64,000 nt of DNA from Paenibacillus assamensis DSM 18201 (GTDB taxonomy: Bacteria; Bacillota; Bacilli; Paenibacillales; Paenibacillaceae). Shown in pieces: positions 1-9,140 of this stretch. The position numbers were made by a program, and so were the translations under genes. Location of the stretch: NCBI RefSeq assembly GCF_000422445.1, contig NZ_AULU01000019.1, positions 1 through 64,000 of the forward strand, read 5' to 3'. The notes below the pieces were generated by a model that saw only the letters and a list, made by a program, of their open reading frames with translations, made no database searches and had not been told where the DNA came from. The number at the start of each line of letters is the position of its first letter. Position 1 is the first letter of the stretch.

Positions 1-223
1 GCAAACATTTCTTCGGTGTGTTTCGTCCGATGATCTCTGTAGAAAATCCTGCATCTAAGAATATATCTAAAGGTGTTTTTCCTTGTTGATAGGCTTGGAT
101 ACTAGCTACCTTAAACGTTGGTGAATAAGTGATGTTTTTTTCCGACACATGTAATACATTTGAATTTTTACTCAATAACTCTATCTCATGTTTAGTGAAG
201 CTCTTTCTGATTCTTTTATTCAT
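1..223 (-). CDS. IS3-family OrfA-like helix-turn-helix protein, N-terminal part (cut by window edge)
   Basis: Reading the minus strand from the ATG at 223 gives 74 codons that stay open to the window edge. The residues resemble the small HTH proteins that form OrfA of IS3-type (IS150-like) insertion sequences in Bacillus and Paenibacillus: a basic start (MNKRIRKSFTKHEIELL), then a segment reading FKVASIQAYQQGKTPLDIFL. Such proteins bind the element's ends and are normally followed by OrfB, the DDE transposase, which would lie outside the window. Whether the element is intact cannot be judged. The family call is recognition by eye, not a search. Confidence 0.6.
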   Translation of the reverse strand, partial: MNKRIRKSFTKHEIELLSKNSNVLHVSEKNITYSPTFKVASIQAYQQGKTPLDIFLDAGFSTEIIGRNTPKKCL

Positions 224-609
224 AATCCGCATCCTCATCTACTTCTCAATACTATGATTAAAACATAAAAAACCGTAAGAGGGCACTTTTTTTAAAAGTG
301 TCCATCTTACGGGTTACAGTTCAATGAACAGTGAGGTGCCTTTTTATTTTTTAGCGTATGTAAATACCTCTAGATCGCAGTTGAAATGAGGAAGTTTATA
401 TTTGTAAAATAATATGTTTTTGTAATATTTTTGATATTGTTATCGTATAAAACTACGGCTAGTACAGAGAAATAGGGACAATAGTCCCTAAATTTCACAA
501 AAAAATATTCAAATAGACGGTTTTCTTTTTAGGTAAATTAGGGTAAAATCTAATGGGCATATAGAGATGCTGATGAATTAGACACTTTACAAGGATGGGA
601 GATCTGACT
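224..609. other. Intergenic region between IS-like gene and lipoprotein
   Basis: This AT-rich stretch holds the hairpin at 262-315 and, from about 316 to 340, sequence that may be the outer end of the insertion element. The promoter of the lipoprotein gene should lie between 360 and 590, but no convincing -35/-10 pair stood out. No further ORF is supported. Confidence 0.5.
262..315 (-). terminator. Terminator-like hairpin upstream of the transposase gene
   Basis: The arms 271-290 and 294-315 pair almost perfectly (AACCGTAAGAGGGCACTTTT against AAAAGTGTCCATCTTACGG). Read on the minus strand, the stem is followed by TTTTTT. It lies between the presumed element end and the start of the OrfA-like gene, so it could block transcription entering the element from outside. 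That arrangement is known for insertion sequences; its role here is inferred. Confidence 0.6.
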
Positions 610-1671
610 GTGAGTAAAAAATGGATGAAGAGCACACTTGTGCTTCTATTTGCAATGACATTAGTAATTGCTGGCTGTGGTCAAAAGGAAAGCCCAGCGG
701 CTGCTTCTAAGACGGCTATGCAAAAAATGACTGAAATGAAGAGCTACGGCTTCGAAACGACTGTAAAGGTTAATGACCTTCAACTTCCACCATCATTGCT
801 GCAAAGTGATCCAAGCACTGGAATGGTCGTTCAAATGTTGAAAAATGCTAGCCTTTCTGTGAGTGGTAAAATGCAAAATGAGCCGGTACAAGCTGAAATG
901 GATCTAGATGTAAAATTGGAAGGCGACATGGCTTTCAGCTTCAAGCTTCCAATTATGATGAACAGCGAGAAAATGTATATGAAGGTTCCTAGTCTTCCTA
1001 TCCCTGGTTTCCCAGCAGATTTGGCTGGTAAATTCATTGAAATGGATATGAAGGAACTAGCTAAAGAAGCAGGTCAAGATATTTTGCCAACAGCAAAAGA
1101 TATAGAGCTTATGAACAAGTTCTACAATGATGTGTATACAAGTTTCGTTGCTAAGTTTGATGAGAAAACATTCTTCTCAGATGTAAATGTGAAGGATGCT
1201 AAGCTTCCAGAAGACATCAAAGCGAAGCAAGTTGTGAAATTCTCCATTACGAATGAAAATGTTGATCAAGCAGCAAACACGCTTGTAAAAGATGCTTTGC
1301 CAGCATTGCTTGATGTAGTGGCGAAGGATGAGTACAAAAAGTTGCTAGGTGGCGAATTAACAGCAGCACAGATAGAGGAAGCGAAAAAAGAGCTTAAGGC
1401 ACTTACAGATGGCGACCTGAAAAAAGGTTTGGACGAAATGAAGAAAGTGCTTAAAATCAATGATGTCAGCTTCACTACAGCAATCGATAAAGACGGTTAC
1501 CCTGTATACACTGCATTCGTCATTAATGTTGACCTAACAAATGAAGGGGAAACAATGAAAATCGGTGCTCAAATCGATACGAAGTTGAAAGATATCAACA
1601 AGAAGCAAGAATTCAAGCCAGCACCAACGGATACAATTACAATGCAAGAGTTGGAAGCAGGTAACTTCTAA
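610..1671 (+). CDS. Putative lipoprotein (DUF6612-like)
   Basis: Predicted 353-residue exported lipoprotein. The N-terminus is basic, then hydrophobic, and ends in a lipobox (LVIAGCG), so the Cys should be lipidated and the protein held on the outer face of the membrane. The rest is soluble, rich in Lys, Asp and Met, beginning with a TAMQKMTEMKSYGFETTVKV-type segment as in uncharacterised Firmicute lipoproteins related to LppX/DUF6612. I chose the GTG at 610 because GGGAGA lies seven bases upstream; the in-frame ATG at 595 has no spaced ribosome-binding site. It is monocistronic, closed by the hairpin at 1704. Function is unknown. Confidence 0.75.
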   Translation: MSKKWMKSTLVLLFAMTLVIAGCGQKESPAAASKTAMQKMTEMKSYGFETTVKVNDLQLPPSLLQSDPSTGMVVQMLKNASLSVSGKMQNEPVQAEMDLDVKLEGDMAFSFKLPIMMNSEKMYMKVPSLPIPGFPADLAGKFIEMDMKELAKEAGQDILPTAKDIELMNKFYNDVYTSFVAKFDEKTFFSDVNVKDAKLPEDIKAKQVVKFSITNENVDQAANTLVKDALPALLDVVAKDEYKKLLGGELTAAQIEEAKKELKALTDGDLKKGLDEMKKVLKINDVSFTTAIDKDGYPVYTAFVINVDLTNEGETMKIGAQIDTKLKDINKKQEFKPAPTDTITMQELEAGNF

Positions 1672-1703
1672 TACAGCAATTATATAATTATTATAATTAG
1701 AGA

Positions 1704-1749
1704 AAGTGCCTAGGTTATTCTACAGAATGACTTAGGCACTTCTTTTTTT
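1704..1749 (+). terminator. Intrinsic terminator after lipoprotein gene
   Basis: A long stem (AAGTGCCTAGGTTATTCT pairing with AGAATGACTTAGGCACTT, one mismatch region) is followed by CTTTTTTT. It begins about 30 bases after the lipoprotein stop codon. Confidence 0.9.
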
Positions 1750-2007
1750 CGTAAATATAGAGTGCATCTAATTGGTTGAGAGTTGATGAAAGGGCATTAG
1801 GAAAAGTGACGAAAAAAATCATACCTAATGATCTGTTAAACCCTATTTACAAATTATTGAAACAACGTAAAATACCTTTAAGGATGACTCTATTTCATTA
1901 TCTAGCTATTTCTCTTCTATTCTGTGTAGGTGCTAGTGAAGATATGGGTAATAAATGGTACGGTGAAAAGCAGCAAGATAATATAAGTGAAGGAGTGGGT
2001 GATAACG

Positions 2008-2180
2008 ATGAAATGCTCACTGCTGAAGCAACTGGACGAGCTTCGTGAGAAGCTGTGTGAGGTAGCTCTTCATTGCGAAGTACTGACTGATCCACGTGTA
2101 TTGCGTATTAGTGAAGAGACTGATCAGGTCATTGTCAGGTATTATCAACATCAAAGAGAGCATAAGCAGACGGTTGTACA

Positions 2181-2187
<7 letters not shown>
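2008..2187 (+). CDS. Spo0E-like sporulation regulatory protein (aspartyl-phosphate phosphatase family)
   Basis: Small protein of 59 residues with the two-helix pattern of the Spo0E/YnzD/YisI family: a leucine-rich first helix (LLKQLDELREKLCEVA) and a second helix carrying the family signature SxxxD, here SEETD, followed by QVIVRYYQ. Family members remove phosphate from Spo0A~P and so hold back sporulation. The ATG at 2008 has AAGGAG twelve bases upstream; an in-frame GTG at 1999 sits too close to it. It lies 0.9 kb from a sporulation-type kinase read in the same direction, with tadA between them on the other strand. The assignment rests on motif and size. Confidence 0.75.
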
Positions 2188-2726
<539 letters not shown>

Positions 2727-2847
2727 CTAATTAGCAGTTATGATTTATCGTATAGGTCTATGTTATCAAAAGTGTGCAGGTGATTCGACATAAATTAGGT
2801 CTTATGCACCGAACAAATATTCGTTGTTAACACAATGTTAATAATCC

Positions 2848-2978
2848 TGTGTATAAGTATGTGGTTATCCACAGCTTTATCCACATATTATCCCTAATCC
2901 ACACAAACTGTGTATAAAATGTTGATAACAACTCTAATTGTAGGTAACATATCGATCAATTGCAACTCTTTATACACA
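2848..2978. promoter_or_regulatory. DnaA-box cluster between tadA and kinase gene
   Basis: Five perfect DnaA boxes (TTATMCACA) occur within 131 bases: 2848-2856 (minus), 2865-2873 (plus), 2877-2885 (plus), 2909-2917 (minus) and 2970-2978 (plus). Near-matches lie at 2802-2810 (TTATGCACC) and 2895-2903 (TAATCCACA). A further perfect box is inside the kinase gene at 3489-3497. The whole 2709-3092 gap holds no ORF. Such density is typical of oriC or of DnaA-binding regulatory clusters; the absence of dnaA or dnaN beside it favours a regulatory or titration site. A Spo0A-box heptamer (TTCGACA) also occurs at 2784-2790. Confidence 0.85.
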
Positions 2979-3092
2979 AGTGAGCTTTGTAGAAATCGAT
3001 AGACAAATAGGGGTGGACTAGGTATGATCATAGTTGTTCCATAATAAACCATAATAATTTTATCGTGATTGCGTTGTGTTTAGAGGTGAATT

Positions 3093-5420
3093 ATGCGGTT
3101 ATCGATTAAAGGTAAGTTATCATTATCCATATCATGTACGGTACTGGTCGCATTGCTGCTCCATATGGTACTCAACTATTATACGACGAAGTCAAAGCTC
3201 GTTGATGCATTGGAAGACCAGATGGCAGCGTTAACACAGCAAATATCTTTATCTGTTGAACAAGCGTATGAGACCGAAAGAGTCATTGATGACTTATTGG
3301 CTAAGCAGTTATACACGGACTCGTTGTATATTAATGCGCGACTTCCTGTTGATGTAGACCAGATTAGCAGTGAGCAACTGAAGGAAATAAGTCAGGAACT
3401 TGGAATTGCTCATATTTCACTACTACAAAAGACTCCAGATGGCAGCGATATTGTTATTGTACAATCATCAGATCCTAAAGAAATTGGTTTATCCACAAAA
3501 GAATGGGGATTTTGGTACACTGCTATGCAGGAGCTGTTTGATCAGCGAGAGGTCACAGTAGGCCCAGGACAGAAATTCAAAAATTTCTGGTCAGGTCCAT
3601 TTGATGCTTCCACATCAGATCCTCAGTATGATGATAAATGGGGATATTATTACGATGGCTCGCGGGACTATATGCTTAATCCTTTCATTCGCAATAATAA
3701 CCTAGAATCTACTTTGCATATTACGAGGCCGGATACGGTTATTAAGCAAACGCTGAAGATGCAACAAAATTTGCTGGAAGTTACGGCCTTTAACCCAGTA
3801 ACATTTGATAAACCTGCTGTAGTAACAGAACGTAGTGACGGTATTCGTTATATTAAGGTAGAGGACCAACCGATCAAGTATGGCTCTCATCTCTTTAAAC
3901 ATCAGGAGGACAAGCATCATATTCAAACAGCCTCAGCCGGCGAGCCTGTATTTATACAGACCAATATTCAAAATATGAATGTAATGAAGAGTTACGTTTC
4001 GATTGAAATGGATGGTCAGCCGCCGTACGTGCTCGGGGTCGTGATGGATGCGGAGCCGCTCCTTGCGACACTGCACGAACAACTGATGCACAATATTGCG
4101 ATCGGTCTTGTGCTTATTGAGATCGTATTAGTTGGTTCGTATATTCTTGCGGGGACATTCATTCGTCCACTGCAGTTTATTCTGCAAAAGGTTAATATGA
4201 TGGCAGTGGGTCAGTTCCACAGTCCTCTAGAGATAGAGCGTAATGATGAGCTAGGCACATTGGCATCTAGAGTTAATCTAATGGCAGATAATTTGGAGCA
4301 GTCCACGACAAGGCTTCGTTCCTTGTATGAAGAGAATCGAGCGATGAAGGAGCAATTAGAGTCATTTATCAATCAGTCAACAGATGCGATTCATGTTATG
4401 GACTTAACTGGAAAGCTGGAGCGGATGAATCAAGCTTTTGTTGATATGTTTGGATGGTCTGAGGAGGAACTGTTAGGCAAACCGCTGCCTAATATACCAG
4501 CAATGCTCAGTAATTCGCATAGCGAAGTAGAGCGGCAGCTGCTAGCTGGACGAGCGACAGGTGCGCTTGAGACTCAGCGGCTTACAAAAGATGGCCGATT
4601 GTTAGAAGTAAGCGTTAGTACCTCTCCTATTTATGATGAATACGGCAATTGTATAGCGTGGGCCAGTATAACGAGGGATATTACGAATCGCAAGCGGATG
4701 GAGGAGCTGTTGCGGCGCTCGGAGAAGTTGACCACGGTAGGGCAGCTTGCTGCGGGGGTTGCTCATGAGATTCGTAATCCGCTTACTACGCTGAAGGGAT
4801 TTTTACAGCTTCAACAGCAAACACATAAAATGAATGAATATCATACGGATATGATGCTGTCAGAGTTGGATCGGATTAATTTAATTGTTAGTGAGTTTTT
4901 AATCTTATCCAAACCACAAGCTGTGCGCTTTATGGAGCAGGATCTTCGTGTCATTTTAAGTGAGGTACAATCTTTACTAGATAGTCAGGCTCATTTGCAT
5001 AATATTGAATTTACTACACATTTTGATGACGTACCGTTAGTGCTGTGCGAAGAGAATCAATTGAAGCAAGTATTTATCAATGTAATCAAAAATGGTATAG
5101 AGGCGATGCCTACCGGTGGCGATATGGTCTTACGGCTTGAGAAGCTGAATGAGGATTATGTTCGAATTAGCATTCAAGACTTTGGGGTAGGTATTCCACC
5201 TGAGCATCTGGGACGTCTAGGGGATCCTTTCTTTACAAATAAGGAGAAAGGAACGGGGCTAGGACTGATGGTCTCACAACGAATAATTTATAATCACCGT
5301 GGGACAATGGAGATTACTAGTGAAGAGCATGTAGGTACAATTGTCAAAATCGTACTTCCAACAGCACATATGACGTCTCAGTACTTATCGGAAGAGCAGG
5401 TACAGCTCCAAATTCGTTAG
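3093..5420 (+). CDS. Membrane-bound PAS sensor histidine kinase, sporulation-kinase type
   Basis: A 775-residue sensor kinase. Residues about 10-30 form a membrane segment, followed by a large extracytoplasmic domain (about 31-335), a second membrane segment near 340-362 and a HAMP linker. Then come a coiled coil, a PAS domain (about 425-540), a HisKA domain with the phospho-acceptor His558 (VAHEIRNPLTTLKGFLQLQ) and an ATPase domain with N-box (NVIKNGIEA) and G-boxes (DFGVGIP, GTGLGL). The HisKA and ATPase segments resemble the B. subtilis sporulation kinases KinA-E, which phosphorylate Spo0F. No partner regulator is adjacent, as expected for an orphan phosphorelay kinase. AGAGGTG precedes the ATG. 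The promoter region holds the DnaA-box cluster. Confidence 0.85.
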   Translation: MRLSIKGKLSLSISCTVLVALLLHMVLNYYTTKSKLVDALEDQMAALTQQISLSVEQAYETERVIDDLLAKQLYTDSLYINARLPVDVDQISSEQLKEISQELGIAHISLLQKTPDGSDIVIVQSSDPKEIGLSTKEWGFWYTAMQELFDQREVTVGPGQKFKNFWSGPFDASTSDPQYDDKWGYYYDGSRDYMLNPFIRNNNLESTLHITRPDTVIKQTLKMQQNLLEVTAFNPVTFDKPAVVTERSDGIRYIKVEDQPIKYGSHLFKHQEDKHHIQTASAGEPVFIQTNIQNMNVMKSYVSIEMDGQPPYVLGVVMDAEPLLATLHEQLMHNIAIGLVLIEIVLVGSYILAGTFIRPLQFILQKVNMMAVGQFHSPLEIERNDELGTLASRVNLMADNLEQSTTRLRSLYEENRAMKEQLESFINQSTDAIHVMDLTGKLERMNQAFVDMFGWSEEELLGKPLPNIPAMLSNSHSEVERQLLAGRATGALETQRLTKDGRLLEVSVSTSPIYDEYGNCIAWASITRDITNRKRMEELLRRSEKLTTVGQLAAGVAHEIRNPLTTLKGFLQLQQQTHKMNEYHTDMMLSELDRINLIVSEFLILSKPQAVRFMEQDLRVILSEVQSLLDSQAHLHNIEFTTHFDDVPLVLCEENQLKQVFINVIKNGIEAMPTGGDMVLRLEKLNEDYVRISIQDFGVGIPPEHLGRLGDPFFTNKEKGTGLGLMVSQRIIYNHRGTMEITSEEHVGTIVKIVLPTAHMTSQYLSEEQVQLQIR

Positions 5421-5498
5421 AAGAGGGATTGCAGGTATCTGGGAAATGTTAAAAAGTTGGAGTTCTGTCGTTGCCGTCCAACTGTATAGAACATGTTA

Positions 5499-5525
5499 AA
5501 GGCTGCTCGTCAGAGCAGCCTTTTT
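5499..5525. terminator. Bidirectional terminator between kinase and motB
   Basis: AAGGCTGCTC and GAGCAGCCTT form a perfect stem around a four-base loop, followed by TTTTT on the plus strand and preceded by A-rich sequence, so it can serve both convergent transcripts. Confidence 0.9.
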
Positions 5526-5526
5526 C

Positions 5527-6339
5527 TTAATTTACTGGTGTAGTAATGGTTTTGTTGTGATTGCTGTATTTACGAACAATGGTAACCTCAACGCGCCGGT
5601 TCTGTGCACGTCCTGCCGTAGTATCATTCGAAACGATAGGATGATACTCACCCATTCCAACGGCTTGGAAATGTTTCGGATTGAGCTGGGAGCGTTCAAG
5701 TACGACTTTCATAAAACTAAGCGCACGAGCAGAGCTTAGGTCCCAGTTCGATGCAAAGCGGCTGTTTTTAATCGGGACGTTATCCGTATGTCCACGAATA
5801 ATAATTTGGTAACCTTTGTACGGTTTCAGCATACTGCCGATCGTTTCAGCTAGTTTCTTAGACTCATCCTTTAGGTCAGCGTGACCTGAGTCAAACAAGG
5901 CGCTGTCCTTAATGGTAATCCGAAGCTCGGAATGATTAAGTTTCGTACTTAATTGATCGGATAGGCCGTTCTTTTTCATATATTCATTTAATTGAGCTTG
6001 CAGCTGCTCTAACTGTTCTTGTTCCTTTTGAGCTTGCAAGTCTTTAGCGCGTTCCTTCGCGGCTTCTATCTCTACATTATCCATCGTCTTCGGCGTCTTC
6101 GATGATTGTTCGAGCGGGACAGCTGAATCATGATCGAGGATATTGCTACCTCCACCGGTGCTGTTGAATGCTGAACTGAAGGCGGCACTCATCTGTTCGA
6201 ACTTTTGTGCATCGGCAGCGCTCATTGCATAGAGGACAAGGAAGAGAGCGAGCAAGAGTGTCATTAAGTCCGCGTATGGAATAAGCCATGACTCATCGGC
6301 ATGTTCTTCATGGTGTTCCTTGCGGTGCTTCTTACTCAC
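5527..6339 (-). CDS. motB: Flagellar stator protein MotB
   Basis: The stator subunit that anchors the motor to peptidoglycan and carries the ion-binding aspartate. The protein (270 residues) has a charged N-terminus, one membrane helix (about 21-43) with the essential Asp24 in PYADLMTLLLALF, and a C-terminal OmpA-like domain (about 140-255; RGHTDNVP, RAQNRRVEV). The start is GTG at 6339, with AGGAGG nine bases upstream inside motA; an in-frame ATG at 6360 would itself precede that ribosome-binding site. The gene overlaps the end of motA by eight bases, pointing to coupled translation. The sequence is close to the B. subtilis proton-type MotB. Confidence 0.93.
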   Translation of the reverse strand: MSKKHRKEHHEEHADESWLIPYADLMTLLLALFLVLYAMSAADAQKFEQMSAAFSSAFNSTGGGSNILDHDSAVPLEQSSKTPKTMDNVEIEAAKERAKDLQAQKEQEQLEQLQAQLNEYMKKNGLSDQLSTKLNHSELRITIKDSALFDSGHADLKDESKKLAETIGSMLKPYKGYQIIIRGHTDNVPIKNSRFASNWDLSSARALSFMKVVLERSQLNPKHFQAVGMGEYHPIVSNDTTAGRAQNRRVEVTIVRKYSNHNKTITTPVN

Positions 6340-7123
6340 CTCGACCTTCCTCCTTCTCATTCAGCATTGCACGCTCCGTCGGTGTCAAGAAGACGGATAG
6401 CTTCTGATTGATAGCAATCGTAGATACGCCAGACTGAATGGACAATAGACCTTCAACCATCATAAGGCGAATTTGAATTTCTGCTGCGGATAGTCGCTTC
6501 AACTTCGTTGCGATTGGATGCCACATTACGTATCCTGTAAATATACCCATTAGTGTGGCAACGAAAGCCGCAGCAATTGCTTTAGCGAGTGTTTCCATCT
6601 CTGACATATCAGAGAGGGCAGCAATTAGACCGATAACAGCCCCGAGAACCCCGAGTGTCGGTGCATACATACCCGCTTGTGAGAAGATAAGCGCACCTGC
6701 ACGATGACGTTCTTCAGTTGCGTTAATATCCTCCATGAGCACATCACGAACGAAGTCTTGATCGTTGCCGTCTATAATCATCCGCATTCCACCACGTAGA
6801 AAATCGTCGTCGATTTCATCGATGCGTGACTCTAGTGCTAGCAAACCTTCGCGACGAGTGATGGACGCCCACTCCATAAATAACTGAATTAGTTGTACAC
6901 GATCGACCAATTGCTGCTGCTTGAAGAGAATTTTTATCAACTGCGGGAACTTCTTAATCTCTTTCATAGGGAAAGCCATGAAGAGAGAAGCAGCCGTACC
7001 AACAAAAATAATCATAATTGCAGCAGGCTCGACTAGGCTGGTAACCGGGGCACCTTTAAGGGCCATACCTACCAATACGGCAACGATACCGAGTACTATG
7101 CCTATTACCGTAGATTTCTCCAT
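6332..7123 (-). CDS. motA: Flagellar stator protein MotA
   Basis: With MotB it forms the ion channel that powers flagellar rotation. It has 263 residues, four hydrophobic segments and a large cytoplasmic loop between the second and third. The loop carries the charged segment RREGLLALE, matching the Arg/Glu pair that contacts FliG in studied MotA proteins. The third and fourth helices include PTLGVLGAVIGLIAAL. It is the first gene of a two-gene operon with motB and is preceded by a sigma-D-type promoter. Confidence 0.93.
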   Translation of the reverse strand: MEKSTVIGIVLGIVAVLVGMALKGAPVTSLVEPAAIMIIFVGTAASLFMAFPMKEIKKFPQLIKILFKQQQLVDRVQLIQLFMEWASITRREGLLALESRIDEIDDDFLRGGMRMIIDGNDQDFVRDVLMEDINATEERHRAGALIFSQAGMYAPTLGVLGAVIGLIAALSDMSEMETLAKAIAAAFVATLMGIFTGYVMWHPIATKLKRLSAAEIQIRLMMVEGLLSIQSGVSTIAINQKLSVFLTPTERAMLNEKEEGRGE

Positions 7124-7226
7124 AATCCTACATCCACCTCATCCATGAGAATATTGATGCTTCCTGCGGCTGCGTTCGCTGGTATTCATATTTGATATGA
7201 CATGAAAATGCGATGCAACACCCTAT

Positions 7227-7254
7227 TTATCGGCAAATTGCGGGCAAAAATTTA
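7227..7254 (-). promoter_or_regulatory. Sigma-D (flagellar) promoter for motAB
   Basis: On the minus strand the sequence reads TAAA (7254-7251), a 16-base spacer, then GCCGATAA (7234-7227). This matches the Bacillus sigma-D/FliA consensus TAAA-N15-GCCGATAT closely and lies about 100 bases before the motA start, which fits a motility operon. Confidence 0.85.
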
Positions 7255-7364
7255 GATGTGAATCAAGGATGGATGAGGAAGGTTGTTAAATTTGGGAGAT
7301 AGATTGAACATATGCTACAATATCGACAATAAGATGTTGCAGCAGGAGAGGGGTTATACGGATT

Positions 7365-7664
7365 ATGGCAGTTTCCTTTACTCGACCTTACAAAGCGATA
7401 CTCGATGACATGTCTGAGGCGCTTATTCGCATACCGAATGCGTATACTAGTTTAGATATGGAGCAAGATGATTGGACTGGATTGACTTCCGAGGAGCAAA
7501 AAGAGGTCATGGAGGCATTAGCCGATGATTTGTTCTATGGCTTAGGTAAGGAACGTCTGCAGTTTATTGGAGATGGCAGCATTCATTATGATCGGGAATT
7601 TAACCATTTTGAGTTTATGTTTAACAATGAGACAGTAGCAGTAGTTGGCCTAAAAGAAGAATAG
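7365..7664 (+). CDS. Hypothetical protein, 99 residues
   Basis: I do not recognise this family. It is a soluble acidic protein with no signal peptide or membrane segment. The N-terminal half reads as amphipathic helices (ILDDMSEALIRI, LTSEEQKEVMEALADDLFYG), and the C-terminal half looks like beta strands (HFEFMFNNETVAVVGL). AGGAGAGGGG lies about 10-20 bases before the ATG. It stands alone between the divergent motA promoter and the rhodanese gene, so context says little about its role. Codon use is like its neighbours. Confidence 0.7.
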   Translation: MAVSFTRPYKAILDDMSEALIRIPNAYTSLDMEQDDWTGLTSEEQKEVMEALADDLFYGLGKERLQFIGDGSIHYDREFNHFEFMFNNETVAVVGLKEE

Positions 7665-7854
7665 TTTCTACTTTAATACATATGCTAGATTTGTAATTTT
7701 AATGTAAGTTCGATGCAAGTAGGTATAACTGAATGAAGACTCTACTGAAGGCAGAAACGCAGGGAATGCTGTTCTAGGTGATAGGCTGTACCATGTTGTA
7801 CCGTACGATACTATTATTGCTATTCTCACAACGCTTTGAGGAAGGGATGAGTAT

Positions 7855-8784
7855 ATGGTTAGTTCAAGAATAAGTGAGCAATCTTTGTACATGGAAGTGA
7901 CGGAATTAAAAGAGCAGTTGAAAAGACAAGGGCAGGGGCAAAAGCAACTGCACGTTGTCGATTGCCGTTTCTGGCTGGACCAGCCTGCTAAAGGTTATGA
8001 ATCTTATTTGATTGAACACATACCAAATGCTATTTACATGGATCTTGACCGTGATCTGTCTTCTTCACGGAAGGAGCATGGGGGTAGACATCCGCTCCCT
8101 GAACCAGAGCAGTTGGCACGTACATTAACACTTCATGGAATTAGCAAGCAGGATACAGTTGTTGCTTACGACGAGCAGGGCGGTGCGATGGCAAGTCGTC
8201 TCATTTGGCTGCTGCAATGGATAGGCCATGAAGGAGACGTATATGTACTTGACGGAGGTTATGCCGCCTGGCAGCAGGCAGGGGTGGTGAGCGAGGCAGG
8301 TACAGCCAGTCCGCGTGCAGAGCTTAAGCAGCCCTATGAACCTAATGTTCGATCCGAGCTGGTGGTGGGCGTTGAACATGTACGTTCTAAGCTGGGCAAT
8401 CCTACTGTGCGTTTCATTGATTCACGTGAACATGTACGCTATATCGGTGAGGTAGAACCAATCGATCCGAAGGCAGGCCATATTCCTGGAGCATTGAACC
8501 GATTTTGGCGTGACGGGTTGAATGAACAGGGATACGTACGTAGAAATAATGAAGAAAAAGCGGTTTGGCACCATCTTGTCGATGGGGCTGAAGAGATTAT
8601 TGTATATTGCGGTTCAGGTGTGACTGCTTGTCCGAATGTACTGTCTTTATGGCGTTCTGGGTTCCAAAATGTGAAGCTGTACGCTGGTAGTTGGAGTGAT
8701 TGGTGTTCGTATGAGGAGTCCCGGTCTCCTGTTGCGACGGGTGAGGCAAGTTTGAACGATCCAATTAAGGACAGCGAAGGGTAA
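7855..8784 (+). CDS. Thiosulfate/3-mercaptopyruvate sulfurtransferase (tandem rhodanese)
   Basis: A 309-residue enzyme with two rhodanese domains (about 15-150 and 170-295). The first lacks a catalytic Cys; the second carries the active-site loop CGSGVTAC. A CGSGVT loop is more typical of mercaptopyruvate sulfurtransferases (SseA type) than of thiosulfate-specific rhodaneses. The enzyme would move sulfane sulfur from 3-mercaptopyruvate or thiosulfate to thiols or cyanide in the cytoplasm. GGAAGGGATG precedes the ATG. It is a single-gene unit ended by the hairpin at 8809. The actual donor cannot be settled from sequence alone. Confidence 0.88.
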   Translation: MVSSRISEQSLYMEVTELKEQLKRQGQGQKQLHVVDCRFWLDQPAKGYESYLIEHIPNAIYMDLDRDLSSSRKEHGGRHPLPEPEQLARTLTLHGISKQDTVVAYDEQGGAMASRLIWLLQWIGHEGDVYVLDGGYAAWQQAGVVSEAGTASPRAELKQPYEPNVRSELVVGVEHVRSKLGNPTVRFIDSREHVRYIGEVEPIDPKAGHIPGALNRFWRDGLNEQGYVRRNNEEKAVWHHLVDGAEEIIVYCGSGVTACPNVLSLWRSGFQNVKLYAGSWSDWCSYEESRSPVATGEASLNDPIKDSEG

Positions 8785-8808
8785 ATACAACTATAACACG
8801 TCGAATAA

Positions 8809-8851
8809 GGGTAGCGACACCTACATAGGTAGGCTGTTGCGCCCTTTTTTG
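8809..8851 (+). terminator. Terminator after sulfurtransferase gene
   Basis: GGGTAGCGACACCTAC pairs imperfectly with GTAGGCTGTTGCGCCC around a short loop and is followed by TTTTTT. Confidence 0.85.
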
Positions 8852-8960
8852 TTTGCACTATATGTATGCTCAAATCATTACAAGTCGATAAGATGCAAGG
8901 AAGAAAATGTAGTGTACAAACGACTGTCAACATGAAATGGAATTTGATTTCTTATTGTAA

Positions 8961-8990
8961 AGTACCTAAAATAGTTAGGTACTATTTTTT
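8961..8990 (+). terminator. Orphan terminator-like hairpin
   Basis: AGTACCTAA pairs perfectly with TTAGGTACT around AATAG and is followed by ATTTTTT. It lies 110 bases past the previous terminator with no gene between, so it may end a short untranslated transcript or back up the first terminator. Confidence 0.6.
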
Positions 8991-9140
8991 CTAAACTTGT
9001 TGCCTATCATAATTGTTGTTATGATACTCTAGTAAATGGATTTCATTTCATATTCATTTTATTTTTTGTGTGTTGCATACATGGATACAGCAAGATTACG
9101 CAGATTGTATTTTAATATTGATTATTGAAGGAGTTTAATA

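Larger units (their letters stand above)
8785..9140. other. Intergenic region with two hairpins
   Basis: The region contains the terminator at 8809-8851 and a second, separate terminator-like hairpin at 8961-8990, then the AT-rich promoter region of the DedA gene. No ORF with a ribosome-binding site was found between the two hairpins. Confidence 0.5.

Noticed and set aside
1776-2048. A 90-codon frame upstream of the Spo0E-like gene
   Set aside because: It overlaps the Spo0E-like gene in another frame, lacks a ribosome-binding site and does not read like a conserved protein.
2848-2978. Calling the DnaA-box cluster the chromosomal origin
   Set aside because: No dnaA, dnaN, recF or parAB gene lies nearby and no clear unwinding element was seen, so only a DnaA-binding cluster is claimed.
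8860-8990. A small protein between the two hairpins after the sulfurtransferase gene
   Set aside because: The only ATG with a ribosome-binding site is followed at once by a stop codon.
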